Below, in pieces: positions 38,524 to 46,411 of a DNA stretch of 64,000 nucleotides. The notes below the pieces were generated by a model. It did no database searches. It was given only the letters and a program-made list of their open reading frames with translations, and was not told the origin of the DNA. Position 1 is the stretch's first letter. Every line of letters begins with the position of its first letter. The DNA is taken from contig OW818688.1 of NCBI GenBank assembly GCA_942493265.1, forward strand, positions 3,906,001 to 3,970,000, in the 5' to 3' direction. Origin of the DNA: UBA12481 sp942493265 (GTDB taxonomy: Bacteria > Bacteroidota > Bacteroidia > Bacteroidales > UBA12481). The position numbers and the translations under genes were made by a program.

Positions 38524-41451
38524 TTAATTCAATTCAAATTTCCTGGAAACTCTTTTTTCACCATCTTGAATAACAAGTATATAAACTCCGTCTTTGACGT
38601 GCTGAGCATTAATAATATTCAAAGTCGAAGGTTTCAGCCGATAGGAATCAATCGATTTGCCGGTCATGTCATAAAGGAAAGCCATCGCATTATTATTGAT
38701 TGGTCCTTCGATATGGATCTCTTTGTTAAATGAATAGACCAACATGTCCATTAATTCCTCAAGAGCAATTCCAGACCCGATTTGATTCGTATACAAGTAA
38801 AACCTTCCGACACCTTTATTATCAGCGGACACATTTGCAGTATAAGTGGCACCTTCCACACTAAGATCTGTCACTATTCCAGTTTGTTTGTCCATAAGAA
38901 CTGGCTTACAATTTGGTGGCAAATTCACCAATTGTGCAGAGATAGTTACATCACCACCCGACTTACAATCCAAACCAATTGGGATGATCAATCGATCGTA
39001 CATATCAGCAGGCAGACATTGCAAGCCAAAATCAACGCCATTATCTTCAATTAATCTTGTGTATAAGGCAAAGTTTGCATTGGACCGGAACAGCCCTGCG
39101 TCGTAACCAACATCCAAACCATTGGTCATTTGCTGATTAAAAGTAACATCTGTAGAACCCTTGGCATCTTTGGTTGAGGCCACCAGATGAATTCCAGGCC
39201 ATGAAACGCTAGTTGATTTGAAAGCAACATCCGGTTGGTGAGATTGCATTGCTTTGTCAAAGCTAATGGACCCGCCGTCTGTTTTTGACCGTACGAAAAA
39301 GCCCTGTCCGGCTTGAACATAATTTACCGCTAGATTTCCATATGGTGTTGAATAATCGGCATTTGAAATCCCCAAATAAGCAGTTCCATCCCAAACATAT
39401 ACAGCCACAAAACTTGGATCCAATTGTCCAGAGTTGGTATCTAAAAAGGTTGTACCACCTGCTAGCGATTTTATTTTCAGAGCTGAAGTAAATGGATTTC
39501 CAATGCAATTCCAGCCATATCCGGTTGCCCCCCCGGTTCGCGTGATAGCAATGCTTGCAGAAGTTACAGGAGCTCCGATGAAAGACATAGGTGCACTTGT
39601 CGTTAGTAAAACTTCATAGCCAGTTCCTGAAACAAAATTCCCACCTCCAGCAGTGTAATAGCCGGCCCAATCATTGGATCCTTCGATATAATGTGAGAAG
39701 GCATACAAGGTTAAATTTTTGGCAACTCCATTATCCAAAAAAGTCTGGATAGAGCCACCAGGGACAGAGGGGGAAACCAAATGCCACTTACCTGTGGTCA
39801 TATACCTCTGCATGGTAAAATGAGTCGCCCCAAGCGACATAGTTAATGTTCCATAGTTAATAAAGGAAGCGGTCGAGGATTCACCGATGGACTTCATTAG
39901 GAAATCATTTCCAACAGTAAGTCCTATTCCGGTAGCTATTTCAAGAGATTTTCCTGAATTAATCGTAAGGTCATGGCTGCAGCTGGCTGTTGTTCCGATC
40001 GTACAAGGACCGTCAATGATTAAATTATAAAATGTAGTCGATGCAGTTCCACCAATGGTCTGAGCAGTTGCACTGCTAAAAGTTACTGTTCCCCCACCCG
40101 CAGTCAAGGATCCATTGTTGGTCCAGTCACCGGCAACTGTCAAACCATAAGTAGCACCCATAGTTAAAGATGCACTTATGTCAATTAGGATAGAACCGCA
40201 AACAGCAACAGCATTAACTATCGATGGTGCATTGGGTCTATCGGCCGTAATGGTCACGGTTGTTCCACTCGTTGGTTTGGTATCATCATACCAGTTACCT
40301 GGTGTATTCCAATCGGTGCTGACCAATCCTGTCCAAGTGCCTGGTCCATCTATTAAACCAGAGCGGTACACGGATAATACACCTGAAAGGGAAGCAAAAT
40401 AAGTGTCACTTGTATGAATTGCTGCTGAAATTGTCGCCCCCCAAGTCCCGGAAGTTTGAACAACATCATCAAATGTTAATGCGGATGCAGTAGCATTAAC
40501 TCCATTTGCCAGACTTGCTTTTGGACCTGAACTTACAATTTTTAAAATGTGTGTTACAGATGTATTATTAGCTATCCCTTTATCTCCAGTACCAGATAAG
40601 GTAAGATTGTAATAAGTTCCCAACGGGATGGTTTGTCCTGCCGACGCATCGAATAGAACAGTACCAGCCCATGTCTTACTTGCTGTTAACGGTGTCGCCG
40701 TTGTATTCTGTGTTCTGATCGTTCCATTATTAGTCACGTTGGTTACAACCAATGCATTAGTTACCATGTTTAAGGTCACACCTGAGATGGCACTTAAAGT
40801 GGTGGCTGTAATAGCTCCAGCAGCAGTTTTCACCCCACTCCCCGAAAGTGTAAGATTATTTACTGTTGCAGGTAACCCAGTAGTAGATTGGGCTGCACCA
40901 TTAAATTCATAATTTGCCCCAGAATTTAGAGTTACAGTAAAACCAGCACCAGCCAATTGAATGGAAGAAGCGAGAGCACCAATAATTCCATTCGAATTTG
41001 CAGTCTTAAGATTGGCACCGTTAGCCAAAACAAAAGAGGTACCGGTGCTTCCACCGGTTCCTGCAGTAATTTGGGTCGAATTTGTACTAATTAATTCTAT
41101 TGATCCGTTAACAGTTAAAATATAATTCTTGTTCTTGTCAAAAGTTATAATCCCATTGATTCGCAGTATTACACCGGTTCCAATAGTCCAATTACCATTA
41201 ACAGTGCCAATAATGGTACTCGGGATATCGAAAATATCTGCATTTGTTGTAAAATTGGATGCAGCAGTTCCACCACCTGCAGGGTTAGTATTCCAACTTG
41301 CAGGTGTCTGAGCATTTCCCTTACCTGCATCAGTAAGATAGTAAGTGTTAGCCTGAACCTCAAACCCCATAATCCCAACCATCATAAAACACAACATAGC
41401 GGCCTTTATGCCGATATTTGTCCTTCCCTGTAAAAATGGTAAATGTTTCAT
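38524..41451 (-). CDS. Large T9SS-exported autotransporter-like surface protein
   Basis: 975 residues with a signal peptide (after an unusually long N-region; cleavage near VQAN). The body is Ser/Thr/Asn/Gly-rich beta-strand repeats (LTLSGSGVKTAAGA, NNGTIRTQNT), with WTGLVSTDWNTPGNWYDD near residue 360, a domain common in Bacteroidota surface proteins. From about 550 comes a globular region (HLVSPSVPGGSIQTF), and a T9SS type A-like sorting domain closes the protein (VYSFNKEIHIEG ... VSRKFELN). It is co-transcribed with the small precursor-like gene. Its coding sequence is visibly more AT-rich than the neighbouring kinase genes. Confidence 0.8.
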   Translation of the reverse strand: MKHLPFLQGRTNIGIKAAMLCFMMVGIMGFEVQANTYYLTDAGKGNAQTPASWNTNPAGGGTAASNFTTNADIFDIPSTIIGTVNGNWTIGTGVILRINGIITFDKNKNYILTVNGSIELISTNSTQITAGTGGSTGTSFVLANGANLKTANSNGIIGALASSIQLAGAGFTVTLNSGANYEFNGAAQSTTGLPATVNNLTLSGSGVKTAAGAITATTLSAISGVTLNMVTNALVVTNVTNNGTIRTQNTTATPLTASKTWAGTVLFDASAGQTIPLGTYYNLTLSGTGDKGIANNTSVTHILKIVSSGPKASLANGVNATASALTFDDVVQTSGTWGATISAAIHTSDTYFASLSGVLSVYRSGLIDGPGTWTGLVSTDWNTPGNWYDDTKPTSGTTVTITADRPNAPSIVNAVAVCGSILIDISASLTMGATYGLTVAGDWTNNGSLTAGGGTVTFSSATAQTIGGTASTTFYNLIIDGPCTIGTTASCSHDLTINSGKSLEIATGIGLTVGNDFLMKSIGESSTASFINYGTLTMSLGATHFTMQRYMTTGKWHLVSPSVPGGSIQTFLDNGVAKNLTLYAFSHYIEGSNDWAGYYTAGGGNFVSGTGYEVLLTTSAPMSFIGAPVTSASIAITRTGGATGYGWNCIGNPFTSALKIKSLAGGTTFLDTNSGQLDPSFVAVYVWDGTAYLGISNADYSTPYGNLAVNYVQAGQGFFVRSKTDGGSISFDKAMQSHQPDVAFKSTSVSWPGIHLVASTKDAKGSTDVTFNQQMTNGLDVGYDAGLFRSNANFALYTRLIEDNGVDFGLQCLPADMYDRLIIPIGLDCKSGGDVTISAQLVNLPPNCKPVLMDKQTGIVTDLSVEGATYTANVSADNKGVGRFYLYTNQIGSGIALEELMDMLVYSFNKEIHIEGPINNNAMAFLYDMTGKSIDSYRLKPSTLNIINAQHVKDGVYILVIQDGEKRVSRKFELN

Positions 41452-41840
41452 ATTTCAGTTTTTTTAGTTCAATAGTTTGGTTATGAAGCTTATAGGATTT
41501 TGAGCGCAATTTTGCCCGGAACAGCCCGGATGGGATGCTGCCGGTAAAATCGTAACCTTTTGCTCAAATCCGTTCACTTTATGTTTAGTTTTAAATGATA
41601 ACAGGTTTAGGTACACCGAATTACCAGTGTAAATCCAAGTTGTTTCCTATCAACTATAACAATTCCAAATAACATTTGTTGCTGTTAAGGTAAGTTTTAG
41701 GTACGTTGGTCACAATTGTCGAATGTAACGGAACTCTGTTAGTACAAAGATTATGTCTTTTCGTCAAATAAACAAGAGAAATGTGCAGATTGCTAATAAT
41801 ATAGTGTAGACTGCTGGGTTTTGGGTGTAGGTTGCAAAAA
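41452..41840. other. Intergenic leader region upstream of the T9SS protein operon
   Basis: About 390 bp without a convincing gene. It is AT-rich, with CCCGGAACAGCCCGGATGGG near 41516. It must hold the promoter for the minus-strand T9SS protein/small-protein operon, but no clear TAnnTTTG with a -33 partner was found. A 64-codon open frame (41654-41848, minus) has no recognisable features and is not annotated. Confidence 0.5.
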
Positions 41841-41917
41841 TTGGACATGGTTTAATTGGGCGACCGCAGGTCGCCCTAAAATTTGGCATGGTTTAATTGG
41901 GTGACCGCGGGTCGCCC
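41841..41917. repeat. Two GGGCGACCGCAGGTCGCCC hairpin repeats
   Basis: A unit GGxCATGGTTTAATTGGG plus hairpin (GGGCGACC-GCA-GGTCGCCC at 41858-41876; GGGTGACC-GCG-GGTCGCCC at 41899-41917) occurs twice in direct orientation with a ~41-bp period. The second unit encodes the last residues and the stop codon (TAA from TTTAATTGGG) of the minus-strand gene that follows. Confidence 0.8.
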
Positions 41918-42483
41918 GTATGTGGGATATTGGCCTGTTGTACGCGGATGGTCACCATGATCTCTTCCTCAATGGTCATCACGTTTTTGTGCGCATCTGT
42001 AAGGCAGGTGGTTTCATTATTCTGCACATAGATCAGGTCTTCACCATAACCCAGTGCACTCAGAATCGATCCGGCAATGAAAAGTCCCGGACGGAAGGGT
42101 TTCTTGATCGAGTCGATCACCAGAAAAAGTTTATTTTCCATGAAATGAGCCTGGCAGCACGACCGGTAGGCCCATACCATTCTCTTGAATACCAAAACCG
42201 TATGCCCCGGCACCATGTCGGAATTATCGATCCGGATGAGCGGCTTGCCAATGGCTTTGATAACCTGTGAGGGGGAGTTGCCGAACCCGATCTTATAGGG
42301 CTGCAAAACTTTTTCCGTAACAAACACATTTTCCTTTCCATTCACAGGCAACGTAAGTTCATTTGCCTTCAAACAGATCTCATACCCATTGAGATCCGGG
42401 ATATCCAGTGTCGGATCCTTATACTGTGATGCCGTTAGCTGATGATATCCCAGTAATTTGCGGCGGATGGTTCGGAATGGCAT
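41893..42483 (-). CDS. Hypothetical protein, unrecognised
   Basis: 196 residues, not recognised. It is cytoplasmic-looking, with no signal peptide; segments include MPFRTIRRKLLGYHQLTASQ, GFGNSPSQVIKAIGKPL, HTVLVFKRMVWAYRSCCQ and KLFLVIDSIKKPFRPG. The last ~10 residues (HTGDPRSPN) are encoded by the GGTCGCCC repeat, so its native end is probably slightly earlier or altered. It is 3 bp after a small membrane protein gene and probably in the same operon. Confidence 0.6.
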   Translation of the reverse strand: MPFRTIRRKLLGYHQLTASQYKDPTLDIPDLNGYEICLKANELTLPVNGKENVFVTEKVLQPYKIGFGNSPSQVIKAIGKPLIRIDNSDMVPGHTVLVFKRMVWAYRSCCQAHFMENKLFLVIDSIKKPFRPGLFIAGSILSALGYGEDLIYVQNNETTCLTDAHKNVMTIEEEIMVTIRVQQANIPHTGDPRSPN

Positions 42484-42486
42484 GGG

Positions 42487-42690
42487 TTAATCTTTTTGTT
42501 TTTCGACCATTATGAATAGTAACATCAAAACTCCTGCAACCAGAAAACTGGTGGAGGGATAAAAATAATTTGCCCAGAAGTGATCGAATAATTTGCCATC
42601 GAAGAATAGTGCTGCAACCGATCCGAGTACCATCAAAATGGCAGCAATTACCGCGCAAATCCAGGCTCCGAATTTCAGATATATCTTCAT
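42487..42690 (-). CDS. Small two-helix membrane protein, hypothetical
   Basis: 67 residues with two hydrophobic segments (ICAVIAAILMVLGSVAALFF and FLVAGVLMLLFIMV) and a basic C-terminus. No family was recognised. It is the first gene of a two-gene unit with the 196-residue protein. Confidence 0.6.
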   Translation of the reverse strand: MKIYLKFGAWICAVIAAILMVLGSVAALFFDGKLFDHFWANYFYPSTSFLVAGVLMLLFIMVEKQKD

Positions 42691-42889
42691 AGCAGTATAA
42701 CTTAATAAGTTAGAAAGTTAATGAGTCAAAAAATAAATAGTCGAATAAAAGGAGGTAAACGTATTCCGGAATGAGGCAAGCAAATTTTGAACCGATATTT
42801 ATAAATTATTATATATCAGTATTTAACAAACTTTAAAGAGGTGTGTTTTTTCCAGCTATTGGACGATTTATGTGAATATTGGAAGGGAT
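42691..42889. other. Intergenic region without gene
   Basis: About 200 bp, AT-rich, with the upstream region of the small membrane protein. Nothing else is recognised. The stretch from 42890 to 43130 holds repeat and cruciform elements listed separately. Confidence 0.4.
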
Positions 42890-42931
42890 TCGTGGTATGC
42901 GAAGGGGTCCCCGCCTTCGTGGGGATGACAA
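42890..42931. repeat. ATTCGTGGTA...TCCCCGCCTTCGTGGGGATGACA repeat copy
   Basis: It matches the copy at 54237-54286 over ~42 bp, including the leading ATTCGTGGTA and the hairpin CCCCGCCTTCGTGGGG, and the shorter copy at 28671-28696. Confidence 0.75.
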
Positions 42932-42938
42932 AGAAAAG

Positions 42939-43149
42939 TTGGCGGAGAAAGAGGGATTATGCCTCCCGTTGGTCGGCATGATCCGCAGGGGGGTGGCGAT
43001 CGCCAAATCATACCTGTTTTGCGATCCTCCTGCGGAGTAGGTTTTTTCTTTTCGGGCATCTCGCCAAACGAGTTTGGCGGCAGCCCGAAAAGAAAAAACC
43101 TGCTTCGCTGATCGCAAAACAGGTGTGATTTGGCGGAGAAAGAGGGATT
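42939..43149. mobile_element. Cruciform element bounded by a 20-bp copy of the tRNA-Ser 3' end
   Basis: The 20 bases covering the tRNA-Ser 3' end (43130-43149) are repeated exactly at 42939-42958, 191 bp away. Between them is a large inverted repeat: arms 43001-43057 and 43083-43136 match over ~50 bp (for example CCTGTTTTGCGATC and AGGTTTTTTCTTTTCGGGC on one arm and complements on the other), with a nested perfect hairpin CGCCAAAC-GA-GTTTGGCG at 43062-43079 as loop. No ORF of note. The layout is that of a tiny element integrated at a tRNA 3' end, or a remnant of a larger one. Confidence 0.6.
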
Positions 43150-43220
43150 CGAACCCCCGGTACCCGTAAGGGCACAGCGGTTTTCGAGACCGCCCCGATC
43201 GACCACTCTGGCATTTCTCC
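43131..43220 (-). tRNA. tRNA-Ser (anticodon CGA)
   Basis: Minus strand, 90 nt including an encoded CCA end. Acceptor stem GGAGAAA/TTTCTCC with G discriminator, D-arm GCC...GGG, anticodon stem GCGGT/ACCGC with loop CTCGAAA (anticodon CGA at 43184-43186), a long class II variable arm (GTGCCCTTACGGGTACC), and T-loop TTCGAAT. Reads UCG. The 3' end is duplicated at 42939-42958. Confidence 0.95.
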
Positions 43221-43317
43221 GATCGAGTGGCAAAAGTAAGAAAATTTCAATATTCTTTAGCCGCTTAAGGAGGTTTCCCTCAATTAACGCAACTTTACAC
43301 CTTAAATTGATAACTCA

Positions 43318-44040
43318 ATGTCAGCATCAATAAATAATGGCACTTCTTCCGACGGTAGTACAGCGCGTTCACGCTTCACGCGTCACGTTTCACGAATAGT
43401 ACTACTGATCGCATTTGCTGCAACAGCACCCAACCTACAAGCTCAGTCCGTGAAAATAGGCCTGCTGAAATACTCCGGAGGCGGCGACTGGTATGTTAAT
43501 CCTACCTCACTGCCCAACCTGATTAAATTCTGCAATGAGACCTTACTCACCGATATCGCAAAGGATCCGGTTACCGTGGAGCCGGGCAGCCGGGATATTT
43601 TCAACCTGCCGTTTGTGCACATGACGGGTCATGGTAATGTTTTATTCTCCCCCCAGGAAGCTGAAAACCTCCGTCAATACCTGCTGGCGGGAGGATTTTT
43701 GCATATCGACGATAATTATGGTATCGACCTGTTCGCGCGACGGGAAATGAAGAAAGTATTTCCGGAGCTTGATTTTGTGGAGTTGCCTTCCACCCACCCT
43801 ATTTACCTGAAACCAAACCTGTTTCCCGCCGGATTGCCCAAAATTCATGAACATGATGTCAAGCGCCCGCAGGGATTCGGGCTGATCTGGGAAGGAAGAC
43901 TGGTTTGCTTTTATACCTATGAAAGCGACCTGGGTGATGGATGGGAGGATCCTGCCGTTCACAATGATTCGCAGGAAACCAGACTGAAGGCACTGAAGAT
44001 GGGGGCCAATTTGATCAGTTACGTGTTTACGGAGAAGTAG
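43318..44040 (+). CDS. DUF4159 domain protein, secreted
   Basis: 240 residues. DUF4159 blocks: KIGLLKYSGGGDWYVNPTSL, FVHMTGHGNVLFSPQEAENL, LAGGFLHIDDNYGIDLF and RLVCFYTYESDLGDGWED. The fold resembles class I glutamine amidotransferase-like proteins; function is unknown to me. Many Bacteroidota carry one as a secreted protein near gliding or surface genes. The signal sequence (IVLLIAFAATAPNLQAQ) is preceded by ~25 residues encoded in part by TTCACG-type repeat sequence (43365-43395). The stop codon TAG runs into a CCTCCCCC repeat. Confidence 0.85.
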   Translation: MSASINNGTSSDGSTARSRFTRHVSRIVLLIAFAATAPNLQAQSVKIGLLKYSGGGDWYVNPTSLPNLIKFCNETLLTDIAKDPVTVEPGSRDIFNLPFVHMTGHGNVLFSPQEAENLRQYLLAGGFLHIDDNYGIDLFARREMKKVFPELDFVELPSTHPIYLKPNLFPAGLPKIHEHDVKRPQGFGLIWEGRLVCFYTYESDLGDGWEDPAVHNDSQETRLKALKMGANLISYVFTEK

Positions 44041-44156
44041 ACCTCCCCCTGCCCCCTCCTTAGGAAGGAGGGGGGTATTTCAATTGCCGGGCTTACAACA
44101 AATTCCTGCCAGAAGTAGCACCCCCCTCCTTCTTAAGGAGGGGGCAGGGGGAGGTC
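44040..44156. repeat. Pair of CCTCCCCC palindrome units (direct + inverted)
   Basis: Direct unit GACCTCCCCCTGCCCCCTCC from 44040 (its G is the last base of the DUF4159 stop codon) and an inverted unit ending GAGGTC at 44156. The inverted unit also supplies the last residues (DLPLPPP) and TAA stop of the convergent ribbon-helix-helix gene. Spacers differ from the 25-26 kb clusters. Confidence 0.9.
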
Positions 44157-44330
44157 TTCGGGCAGGTCCGTCTCCCTCTCTTTCTTATATCTCCCCGCCT
44201 TTTTCAGCGCATCGCTGATGATATATTCAAGTTGCCCGTTTGTGCTGCGGAATTCATCAGCCGCCCATTTTTCCAGAGCTTCATACATCTCTGAATTCAA
44301 CCGCAGCACAAAGGACTTCTTCTTGTTCAT
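44133..44330 (-). CDS. Arc-type ribbon-helix-helix DNA-binding protein
   Basis: 65 residues: KKSFVLRLNSEMYEALEKWA then FRSTNGQLEYIISDALKKAG is the ribbon-helix-helix fold of Arc-family regulators. The C-terminal tail (ETDLPEDLPLPPP) is largely repeat-encoded. It is 6 bp after the SPFH gene, an arrangement seen in other Bacteroidota, so the two probably work together or share regulation. Confidence 0.82.
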   Translation of the reverse strand: MNKKKSFVLRLNSEMYEALEKWAADEFRSTNGQLEYIISDALKKAGRYKKERETDLPEDLPLPPP

Positions 44331-44336
44331 GACTCA

Positions 44337-45197
44337 TTAATTATGCAAAGTGCCGGCATTGACGATCGGCTGGGCAGAAACATCTGAGCATAATACCACC
44401 ATCAGGTTGGATACCATCGCTGCTTTCCGCTCCTCATCCAGTTCAATAATTCCTTTTTCGGATAGTTGGGTAAGTGCCATCTGCACCATTCCAACCGCTC
44501 CTTCAACAATTTTCGACCGTGCGGCAACTACCGCCTGGGCCTGCTGACGGCGAAGCATCGCGCCCGCAATTTCAGATGCATAGGCCAGTGAGTTGATACG
44601 GGCCTCAATAACCCGGATCCCGGCAATCGTGAGCCGCTCCTTGAGTTCATGTGCCAGCTGCTCATTCACTTCATCAACACCCGACCGGAGGGTGATTTCA
44701 GCCTTCTGGTCCTCAAAATTGTCATACGGATAAATCCCGGCAAGCTTTCGTAAGGCTGCATCACTCTGCACCGTTACAAAATGTTCGAACTCATCCACCT
44801 CGAAGGCAGCTTTAAAGGTGTTTTCAACCTTCCATACCAGCACCAGCCCGATCATGATGGGGTTACCCACACTGTCGTTGACTTTGATCGGCGCACCGTC
44901 GAAGTTACGTGCCCTGAGTGAAAGTTTCTTCCTTACAATCAATGGATTGAACCAGAAAAAACCATTGTCTTTTATTGATCCCACGTATTTCCCGAACAGT
45001 ACCAGCACCAGCGATTCATTCGGGTTAACAACCGCTAAACCCACCATGCCGAAAATTACGATGCACAGAATGGGAATGTAAACATAAACCAGCTGGGGGG
45101 TATAAATAATACCCAACACGGCGCCCGCCGAAATAACCAGCATGATGGCCAGCATCAGAAAGCCACTTTTTCCTTTGAATTCAGATTCGTTTTTCAT
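44337..45197 (-). CDS. SPFH/band 7 membrane protein
   Basis: 286 residues: two N-terminal membrane helices (SGFLMLAIMLVISAGAVLGI; VYVYIPILCIVIFGMVGLAV), then the SPFH domain (NPNESLVLVLFGKYVGSI ... VQSDAALRKLAGIYPYDN) and a C-terminal helix (AEIAGAMLRRQQAQAVVAA-type). SPFH proteins scaffold membrane microdomains and hold protease or transport complexes. It is co-transcribed with the ribbon-helix-helix gene. Confidence 0.88.
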   Translation of the reverse strand: MKNESEFKGKSGFLMLAIMLVISAGAVLGIIYTPQLVYVYIPILCIVIFGMVGLAVVNPNESLVLVLFGKYVGSIKDNGFFWFNPLIVRKKLSLRARNFDGAPIKVNDSVGNPIMIGLVLVWKVENTFKAAFEVDEFEHFVTVQSDAALRKLAGIYPYDNFEDQKAEITLRSGVDEVNEQLAHELKERLTIAGIRVIEARINSLAYASEIAGAMLRRQQAQAVVAARSKIVEGAVGMVQMALTQLSEKGIIELDEERKAAMVSNLMVVLCSDVSAQPIVNAGTLHN

Positions 45198-45260
45198 TTT
45201 GATATCAGTTTGATATCACAAATGTAAAACAGACTTTAATTCTGACCAAATATTTTTTCA

Positions 45261-45299
45261 AAAAAAAAGCTGCTTCGGTTTCCCGAAACAGCTTTCTTA
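45261..45299 (-). terminator. Rho-independent terminator
   Basis: On the minus strand AAAGCTGTTTCGGG-AAA-CCGAAGCAGCTTT followed by TTTTTT: a strong stem with one mismatch and a T run, 15 bp after the 62-residue gene. Confidence 0.85.
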
Positions 45300-45314
45300 T
45301 TGAAGCAGAGGTAG

Positions 45315-45503
45315 TTAATTTTGATAAATCTCGATTTCCTCCAGTAATACCGAAGGCATCGAGGTGTATGAGCTGGCAAAACCCAGGATGTTTCGTACTG
45401 CGACCTCTGGCGCGCAGACCAATAAATCAGCGTTCATGTCTTCAATCATCTTAATCTCTTCCGCAAGGTTGCCATTTTTTAAAAGGGTAGATAAGTTTGT
45501 CAT
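45315..45503 (-). CDS. Hypothetical 62-residue protein downstream of ECF sigma factor
   Basis: MTNLSTLLKNGNLAEEIKMI ... VLLEEIEIYQN: acidic, no membrane segment or signal peptide, one Cys. No family was recognised. It lies between a hairpin after the sigma gene and a strong terminator. Its position suggests a link to the sigma factor, but it does not look like a membrane anti-sigma factor. Confidence 0.5.
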   Translation of the reverse strand: MTNLSTLLKNGNLAEEIKMIEDMNADLLVCAPEVAVRNILGFASSYTSMPSVLLEEIEIYQN

Positions 45504-45603
45504 AGGCGAATCATCGTTATTTAATTGTTATTTACTTGATTGTAAAACGCCTCATATTCTCCCGTAGTATACCATCTCGAACTTTTTTTCCCCGGATCAC
45601 AAT

Positions 45604-45623
45604 CCCCGGCCTGAAGGCCGGGG
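45604..45623 (-). terminator. GC-rich hairpin after ECF sigma gene
   Basis: CCCCGGCC-TTCA-GGCCGGGG read on the minus strand, an 8-bp perfect stem 15 bp after the sigma gene stop. There is no T run, so it may attenuate more than terminate. Confidence 0.5.
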
Positions 45624-45638
45624 TTATTGATAGGTATT

Positions 45639-46229
45639 CTATGAGATCGTAAGAGACAACTGCTTATCCTTCATCATTTTACGCATGTTGATGAGCGCAT
45701 AGCGCATCCTTCCCAACGCTGTGTTGATACTGACTCCGGTTTGATCGGCGATCTCCTTGAAACTCAATCCGCAATAGTGACGAAGATAAACAACCTGTTT
45801 CTGGTCGTCGGGCAGCAAATCCACCAGCATCCGCACATCACTCATCACCTGATCCTGCACCAGAGTTTCTTCAATGTTCAGCTCAGCAAGCTTCCGGTTA
45901 TTGAACAGGTCCATATCGCCGGTTTCGTTGGGAACGGTATTGAGAAGTTTCTGTTTACGGTAATGATCAATGATCAGATTATGTGCTATCCTTAGCACCC
46001 ACGACAGGAATTTGCCTTTATCGTAATAGCGTCCCTTGTTGAGCGACTTAATCACTTTGATAAAAGTATCCTGAAATATATCTTCAGCCAGTTGTTGATT
46101 TTTTACGATCAGCAGGATATAGGTATACACCCTGTTTTTATGCCGTTTGATCAGTTCGTCAATGCAAGTCTGGTCACCTGCAATGTACTGTTCCACGAGG
46201 GCATAATCCTCAAGATTATGTAAACTCAA
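45639..46229 (-). CDS. ECF-type RNA polymerase sigma factor
   Basis: 196 residues. Sigma region 2 (YILLIVKNQQLAEDIFQDTF, KFLSWVLRIAHNLIIDHYRK) and region 4 (LPDDQKQVVYLRHYCGLSFK, EIADQTGVSINTALGRMRYA) are clear. The start is taken as TTG at 46229 because AAAGGAGGT lies four bases upstream; the ATG at 46256 is upstream of that site and would not use it. There is no anti-sigma membrane gene next to it. It directs transcription of an unknown regulon. Confidence 0.9.
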   Translation of the reverse strand: MSLHNLEDYALVEQYIAGDQTCIDELIKRHKNRVYTYILLIVKNQQLAEDIFQDTFIKVIKSLNKGRYYDKGKFLSWVLRIAHNLIIDHYRKQKLLNTVPNETGDMDLFNNRKLAELNIEETLVQDQVMSDVRMLVDLLPDDQKQVVYLRHYCGLSFKEIADQTGVSINTALGRMRYALINMRKMMKDKQLSLTIS

Positions 46230-46411
46230 AACTACCTCCTTTTTAAGAATTAACACAGAAGTAGAATTCCCTCGATAACAGTCCTCCTTTTAGTTTTGTT
46301 TAACGTTTCTATAATCAGAACGCAAGTATACAAATATTATTTTACACTTGACGTAATTTTTCGTCCTGACAAAAATGACCTAACTTCACACCCCGAAATT
46401 TATCAAAAATC

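Noticed and set aside
41654..41848. 64-codon minus-strand ORF
   Set aside because: No ribosome site, odd composition and no family features; lies in the leader region of the T9SS operon.
42939..43149. Integron attC site
   Set aside because: The folded arms are attC-like in shape, but there is no RYYYAAC core pair, no integrase and no cassette array.
42833..43250. Overlapping ORFs of 80-121 codons around the tRNA
   Set aside because: They run through repeats, the cruciform arms and the tRNA gene itself.
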